A stretch of DNA of 64,000 bases from Lachnospiraceae bacterium (lineage in GTDB: Bacteria > Bacillota > Clostridia > Lachnospirales > Lachnospiraceae), in contig CABJBM010000021.1 in assembly GCA_902363835.1 (NCBI GenBank), positions 1-64,000 of the forward strand, written 5' to 3'. Below are positions 59,995-64,000 of the stretch, in pieces (position 1 is the first letter of the stretch; each line of letters opens with the position of its first letter). The translations under genes and the position numbers were made by a program. The notes below the pieces were generated by a model. That model did not search any database. It saw only the letters and a program-made list of their open reading frames with translations, and had not been told where the DNA came from.

Positions 59995-61341
59995 TCAGTT
60001 CTTTAATGCTTCCATCTTGCTCTGAACATCAGCAAGAAAATCATCTCCGGGAACTGCCTTGTTCTTTAAAATGCTGTTGAACACATCTCCGTAAAGCAGT
60101 TTGACTGCGTTCCAGTCAGAGTAATCAGATGCCGGAACACCGGTAACAATGGTTGTTTTAAGCATTTCGATACCTGCTCTCATTACAACGTCATCGGAAC
60201 CCAGAATATCTCCCACCTCTTCAATTGGGCTTAAGGAACCGCCGTAGTTGGAACAGAAATCATAATTAACTTCCGGATCAGCAATATAGTTGATAAACTT
60301 CTCTGCCAGTTCCTGGTTCGGAGCGCCCTGGGCAATACCATAACACCATGCACCGGAGGTTGAGCCTGCGCCCTTGCTGCCCTTGGGAGCCGCGCCAATT
60401 ACGTAGTTGTTAGGAGCCGCATTGTAGCTGGAACCAACCGGAGCCATATGAGCGAATGTCAGCCATACGTCGCCGCTGTTTAAGGGATCCGTGGGCGCCG
60501 TATACTGATCCTGCTCTGCATAGAAGCCGTCGCCTGCCGCAATTGTTGCAATGATGCCAAGAGCATCCTTAAAACCATCTGATGTGAATTCCGGGAATCC
60601 GCCGCCGTAAGCCAGGCTCATGCCTCCCATGGGGTAAAGCAGCTGGGATCCGGTTAAGTTGGCCGGCATCATTGTTTTGCCTTCCCCTTCGCCTGCCGCG
60701 ATTGCCACTGCCCACTTCGCATACTGTTCCCAGGTTATACCGGAAACAACATCTTTCTCGGTCAGTCCATCCGGAAGATAATCCAGCGCCTTTTTGTTGG
60801 CGCAGGTAACGTATACGTCAAAGCTCATGGGAACAAAGTAACGGGCTCCATCCTTGTTTGTGGAATGATCAAACATCTGTGTATAAGTAGATCCGGTGCT
60901 GTTGACTAAATCCGTAATATCCTGCATCCAGCCGCCATTGACATAAGGTGACATATTTGCCGTATCCGCATAGATAATATCGGTGATATAGTTCTTGCCC
61001 TCCTGCTCTGACTGAATCTTCTTGATCGCATCGGCCTGAGCGACAAAATCAACTTCCACTTTACAATTGTTTTCTTCCTCAAATTTCTTAAAGAAGGAAT
61101 CCATCAGATACTGTTTTTCATGGATTTCCGGTGTACCGCTGTATGTAACCTTTAAAACATCTCCTCCCGAGGCCTTCTCTTCACCGGCGGCAGTGGTTTC
61201 CCCTGCTGGAGCCCCAGTCTCCTCAGCCTTTGTTTCAGCAGCTTTCGTCTCAGCCGGTTTTGATGAACACCCTGCCGCGCCTGCTGCAGTCACCATCAAA
61301 ATTCCCAGCACTGCCAGTTTCTTTGATAAATTTTTTCTCAT
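59995..61341 (-). CDS. Extracellular solute-binding lipoprotein of the glycoside importer
   Basis: A 448-residue lipoprotein. The signal peptide with lipobox AAGC (Cys at about residue 25) is followed by a Glu/Ala/Thr-rich linker. The body VTYSGTPEIHEKQYLMDSFFKKFEEENN and WYGIAQG-like C-terminal region (GAWCYGIAQGAPNQELAEKF) match the SBP_bac_1 family. A GGAGAGGG site precedes the start. It is the first gene after the CdaR regulator gene, with a possible own promoter in the 123-bp gap. The ligand is inferred to be a glycoside cleaved by the phosphorylases of this operon. Confidence 0.92.
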   Translation of the reverse strand: MRKNLSKKLAVLGILMVTAAGAAGCSSKPAETKAAETKAEETGAPAGETTAAGEEKASGGDVLKVTYSGTPEIHEKQYLMDSFFKKFEEENNCKVEVDFVAQADAIKKIQSEQEGKNYITDIIYADTANMSPYVNGGWMQDITDLVNSTGSTYTQMFDHSTNKDGARYFVPMSFDVYVTCANKKALDYLPDGLTEKDVVSGITWEQYAKWAVAIAAGEGEGKTMMPANLTGSQLLYPMGGMSLAYGGGFPEFTSDGFKDALGIIATIAAGDGFYAEQDQYTAPTDPLNSGDVWLTFAHMAPVGSSYNAAPNNYVIGAAPKGSKGAGSTSGAWCYGIAQGAPNQELAEKFINYIADPEVNYDFCSNYGGSLSPIEEVGDILGSDDVVMRAGIEMLKTTIVTGVPASDYSDWNAVKLLYGDVFNSILKNKAVPGDDFLADVQSKMEALKN

Positions 61342-61374
61342 TGATCCCTCTCCTTTACATATATGTTTATAGTA

Positions 61375-61403
61375 ATTTTATCATCAAGCCTCCTCCGCTA
61401 CAA
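61375..61403 (-). promoter_or_regulatory. Candidate promoter for the glycoside importer genes
   Basis: On the minus strand TTGTAG (61398-61403) and TAAAAT (61375-61380) are 17 bp apart, about 34 bp before the binding-protein start. The weak -35 would suit activation by the CdaR-type regulator. Confidence 0.4.
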
Positions 61404-61464
61404 TGTGGACGAGACCAAACTCACACTTTGTCATTGTTCATTTGCACAGCAGGCAATGGGGCTC

Positions 61465-62535
61465 TCATGGACTGCCTATTTTGATGGTAGCAATGTAGAG
61501 CAGAATCAGTTCCTTTGCCCGCCTTGGGTTCTTGTTTAACAGCTCTTCGATTTTAGCCAGACGGTAATTCAGCGTATTGCGGTGGATATGGAGCTTTTCG
61601 CATATCTGGGAATAATTGTCATTATTCTCCACATAAGCTGATATGGTCTCCCTCAGAACCCCGTCCGTATCCTGTTCCTTCAGCAAATGAATGATTTCAT
61701 CCAGTTCCCCGGTCATCTCAATATTATTTAAGAGACATTCCAATGCCACCTCATGGTAGCATAGAATCCGTTTCCGGATATTCAGCGTACTGGCGATATG
61801 AAATGTCTGCATCACGGAGCTGGTAGCCCTGCTTGCCACAATGTTGGATTCCCCCATATAACAGTGCTCCAGGTCATTGCTGATTTCCATAATCTTTTCC
61901 AGCCTTGCTTTAAGCCGCTCTCCTGACTGAAAGAGGAGCAGCACTTCATCCATGCCCTGACGGACAATATATTCGTCCGCACTCAGGCGGTTTTTTATGA
62001 TATCAATGATGCTGTAGCGGATATGGCTGCTGGTTATGATCACCGCAGTCCTTGGAATTTTTAAATTGATCCCCAGATAAGCAGCCTGATCGTAAAAGGC
62101 GTCGTCATACTCTTCCTGGTCCAGGCCGATCCATTCATAAAGAAAATCCTTCAGACGATTTTCCTTGATCGCCGTCATGTCACTTAACAGCCGGTTTTCT
62201 ATCATTAAAACCGCAATTGACAGGCAGATCTGGCCGATGGGCATTACCTCCTCCACCTCCCCGTTGATAGCAATCACTCCCAGGATACTGTTGTTATAGA
62301 TAATCGGCAGGCTGATTCCCTTCTGCTCTGTGGAAGTCGTTTCATACACCACGTAAGATTCCTTCCGCTTTAAGGCTGTTAAGGCTCCCTGATGCATGGT
62401 CCCAAGCTTTCTTTTGTCACCGCTTGCCAGGATCACCCCGTTTGTATCCATTATGTTGACGTTGCAGGGAATGATCTTCATGATCCCATCTGCAATTTTT
62501 TGAGCATTTTCCGTATTCAGGTAATTCTGGTACAT
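61465..62535 (-). CDS. CdaR-family transcriptional regulator
   Basis: A 356-residue regulator with an N-terminal diacid-recognition domain (about residues 3-130; LNTENAQKIADGIMKIIPCNVNIMD) and a C-terminal PucR-type helix-turn-helix (about 305-350; YSQICEKLHIHRNTLNYRLAKIEELL). E. coli CdaR activates glucarate, galactarate and glycerate genes, and related proteins respond to small hydroxy acids. I start at the ATG at 62535, with a GGGAG site; a GTG four codons upstream is also open. It lies within the operon between beta-phosphoglucomutase and the binding protein, so it probably controls it. Confidence 0.92.
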   Translation of the reverse strand: MYQNYLNTENAQKIADGIMKIIPCNVNIMDTNGVILASGDKRKLGTMHQGALTALKRKESYVVYETTSTEQKGISLPIIYNNSILGVIAINGEVEEVMPIGQICLSIAVLMIENRLLSDMTAIKENRLKDFLYEWIGLDQEEYDDAFYDQAAYLGINLKIPRTAVIITSSHIRYSIIDIIKNRLSADEYIVRQGMDEVLLLFQSGERLKARLEKIMEISNDLEHCYMGESNIVASRATSSVMQTFHIASTLNIRKRILCYHEVALECLLNNIEMTGELDEIIHLLKEQDTDGVLRETISAYVENNDNYSQICEKLHIHRNTLNYRLAKIEELLNKNPRRAKELILLYIATIKIGSP

Positions 62536-62558
62536 GTCATCTCCCACTTTCCAGGACT

Positions 62559-63209
62559 TTAAAAGAATGATTTATAATCCGCTTCCAGAAGCAGGCCCGT
62601 ATGTTTCAGAATTAAGTCTGCACCTTTCAGCACCTCTTCTTTTCCGATTCCAATACAGTGCATCCCGCCGTTCTTTGCCGCCGCAACACCAGCCCGGGCA
62701 TCCTCAACCACCACGCAGTTTCCCGGATTCACGCAAAGCCCCTCTGCCGCAGTCAGAAATACTTCAGGATCAGGCTTTGCCCTGGTTATGGAAAGCCCAT
62801 CCGCAATAACGTCAAACAGATTCTCTATTCCCAGCCGCCTAAGAATCAGCCCGCCGCTTTTACTGGCTGAGCCCAGGGCTGTCCGGTATCCTTCACTTCT
62901 GATCCGAAGCAGAAACTCATAGATTCCCGGAAGAATATCCTCATTGCTCAGGCCGCTGATAAAATCCAGGTAAAGCCGGTTTTTGCTGTCTGCCAGGACT
63001 TCCTTTTCCACTGCTTTAAGGTGGGTCATTTCCCCGGCCTCCAGTACGATCTCCAGCGATTCCATGCGGCTTACACCTTTTAACAGCTCGCCTTTCTCTT
63101 CCGGAAAGTCAAATCCCAGCGACTGCGCCAGCTGTTTCCATGCCTGATAATGAAATTTTGCCGTATTCACCACAACTCCGTCCAAATCAAATATAAACGC
63201 CCTATTCAC
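62559..63209 (-). CDS. Beta-phosphoglucomutase (HAD superfamily), GTG start
   Basis: A 216-residue mutase that turns beta-glucose 1-phosphate, the product of GH65 phosphorylases, into glucose 6-phosphate. The nucleophile Asp8 and acid/base Asp10 are in FIFDLDGVVVNTA. LKGVSRMESLEIVLEAG is the specificity-loop region and CVVVEDARAGVAAAKNGG the C-terminal motif. The start is a GTG at 63209 with a GGAGG site, overlapping the GH65 end by 8 bp; an ATG start at 63263 would lie inside the GH65 gene. Normal length for the family. Confidence 0.93.
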   Translation of the reverse strand: MNRAFIFDLDGVVVNTAKFHYQAWKQLAQSLGFDFPEEKGELLKGVSRMESLEIVLEAGEMTHLKAVEKEVLADSKNRLYLDFISGLSNEDILPGIYEFLLRIRSEGYRTALGSASKSGGLILRRLGIENLFDVIADGLSITRAKPDPEVFLTAAEGLCVNPGNCVVVEDARAGVAAAKNGGMHCIGIGKEEVLKGADLILKHTGLLLEADYKSFF

Positions 63210-64000
63210 CCGTTTCCTCCATCCTGACTTCCGTGCCTCCTTCAGAATCTTTCGTGATGGCAACCCGCTTTCTCTGACCGTGGTCCATCACAGAAAAGCG
63301 AATGGATTTCCACTTCTTTGGCAAATGGGGACAACACTCCAGATGGCCGTCATTCACTCTGATTCCGGCAAAGCCCTTAAGAACACAGTTTATAATTCCT
63401 CCCAGGGAAGCAGCGTGAATCCCTGCCGCAGAGTCCTTATAACCCTTGTCCAGATCAATTTCCATGGCCTTTTCAAAAAAATCCACCGCCATGTCAGGCT
63501 CTCCGATCACCGCATCTGCTTCTGCATGGGCACAATAACTCAGAGAAGAATCATGGAGGGTCAGCGCCTCATAGAATGTCACATTATTCTTTACTGTCTG
63601 ATGATCAAACCGTCCGGGAAGAAGTTCCAGAAGCATAACCACGTCAGCCTGTTTTAATACCTGCATACCAATCACCTGGCTCCGGCTGTAGTCCTTAAGA
63701 ATCGTCTGACGCTCATGGGCAGTCCTGTACTTTTCAATATCAGGCAGCTTCGGTTTACCAAGAAATGTATCATCCTGGGGTATGATATGGTCAGGGCCGG
63801 GTTTTGGCAGGTATAAATGATTGAGGAAATGGTCAAATGCTTTTTCCCAGCCGTCCCTCCTGTACTGCCTGGCCAGCTCCCCGTTCCACGAAGCAAGAAT
63901 CTTTCTGGCCGCCTTCACATTTTCATGAGCCAGATAATTCGTATATGCGTTATTATCCACATGTTCCGTATATTCGTCCGGGCCGATTACATCCCTGATT
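63202..64000 (-). CDS. GH65 glycoside phosphorylase, 5' part outside the window (partial)
   Basis: The C-terminal 265 or so codons of a family 65 phosphorylase. The frame stays open to the window edge. At the edge it reads GPDEYTEHVDNNAYTNYL, which contains the family's catalytic general acid Glu in PDEY, so the true start lies beyond 64000. Other marks are KQADVVMLLELL and CAHAEADAVIGEP. Such enzymes split disaccharides such as kojibiose, nigerose, maltose or trehalose with phosphate, giving beta-glucose 1-phosphate for the downstream mutase. The nearest in-window start codon (63960) is an internal GTG and should not be used. Confidence 0.93.
   Translation of the reverse strand, partial: IRDVIGPDEYTEHVDNNAYTNYLAHENVKAARKILASWNGELARQYRRDGWEKAFDHFLNHLYLPKPGPDHIIPQDDTFLGKPKLPDIEKYRTAHERQTILKDYSRSQVIGMQVLKQADVVMLLELLPGRFDHQTVKNNVTFYEALTLHDSSLSYCAHAEADAVIGEPDMAVDFFEKAMEIDLDKGYKDSAAGIHAASLGGIINCVLKGFAGIRVNDGHLECCPHLPKKWKSIRFSVMDHGQRKRVAITKDSEGGTEVRMEETGE

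Noticed and set aside
63202..63960. Complete 252-residue gene starting at 63960
   Set aside because: The start is a GTG inside the GH65 catalytic motif and the frame is open to the window edge, so this is the 3' part of a larger gene.
1..64000. tRNA, rRNA, riboswitch, insertion sequence or prophage
   Set aside because: No cloverleaf, ribosomal sequence, recognisable aptamer core, transposase or phage protein could be found by reading both strands; short elements could still be missed.

Overview
The window reads as chromosome of a low-to-mid GC anaerobic Firmicute, most likely a Lachnospiraceae / Clostridium-cluster-XIVa type (Lacrimispora- or Hungatella-like). Supports are strong AGGAGG ribosome sites, lipobox-type solute-binding proteins with Thr/Ala-rich linkers, YesM/YesN-type two-component systems, an oxygen-sensitive anaerobic sulfatase maturase, a CD3324-family protein and a SigV/RsiV pair. 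The species assignment is inference. No rRNA, tRNA, CRISPR array, transposase, integrase or phage gene was seen.

Region 1 (1-11.5 kb) is a sulfated-glycan locus. A minus-strand operon holds a solute-binding protein, two permeases, a GH88 unsaturated glucuronyl hydrolase and a Cys-type sulfatase. Divergent from it are a YesM/YesN sensor-regulator pair and the anaerobic sulfatase-maturating enzyme, whose cysteine numbering matches the Clostridium perfringens enzyme. The locus looks built for import and intracellular dismantling of unsaturated sulfated disaccharides such as glycosaminoglycan fragments. A GNAT acetyltransferase, an unrecognised protein and a CD3324-family protein follow.

Region 2 (13.2-22.7 kb) is housekeeping: plsX-acpP-rnc-smc-ftsY-ilvA in one tight minus-strand operon, with a 51-bp tandem repeat between plsX and acpP, then a MATE exporter. 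Region 3 (22.7-31.9 kb) is a ribose-type ABC transporter (binding protein, permease, double ATPase) with a ROK kinase that has lost the family zinc cysteines. Upstream is a regulator-kinase pair followed by a double ABC-ATPase-like protein whose Walker and signature motifs are all degraded. Region 4 (31.9-35.9 kb) has a drug-type ABC exporter with a tandem-MerR regulator and a SigV/RsiV stress module with a recognisable ECF promoter.

Region 5 (36-42.8 kb) is a ribose/deoxyribose operon (deoC, rbsK, rbsD, and the ATPase, permease and binding protein) under a LacI repressor, with matching palindromic operators, one of them a perfect 30-bp palindrome. Region 6 (42.8-51 kb) holds an MgtC-like protein and an ABC uptake operon headed by a GDPD-type phosphodiesterase. 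Its probable regulator is a 742-residue LacI repressor fused to a complete extracellular-type solute-binding domain, and three copies of a candidate operator lie at the two promoters. Region 7 (51.1-64 kb) is one long minus-strand operon: GH65 phosphorylase (cut by the window edge), beta-phosphoglucomutase, CdaR-type regulator, binding protein, two permeases, ATPase, GH13_18 sucrose-phosphorylase-like enzyme, GH63/trehalase-like glucosidase, SGNH esterase and a GH110-like beta-helix protein. None of the enzymes has a signal peptide, so the glycoside seems to be imported intact and split by phosphorolysis in the cytoplasm.

Common theme: the window is dominated by carbohydrate ABC importers, each with its own class of regulator (YesMN, YesMN plus pseudo-ABC protein, LacI, LacI-binding-protein fusion, CdaR). 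Each binding-protein gene is followed by a stem-loop that could set it apart from the rest of its operon.
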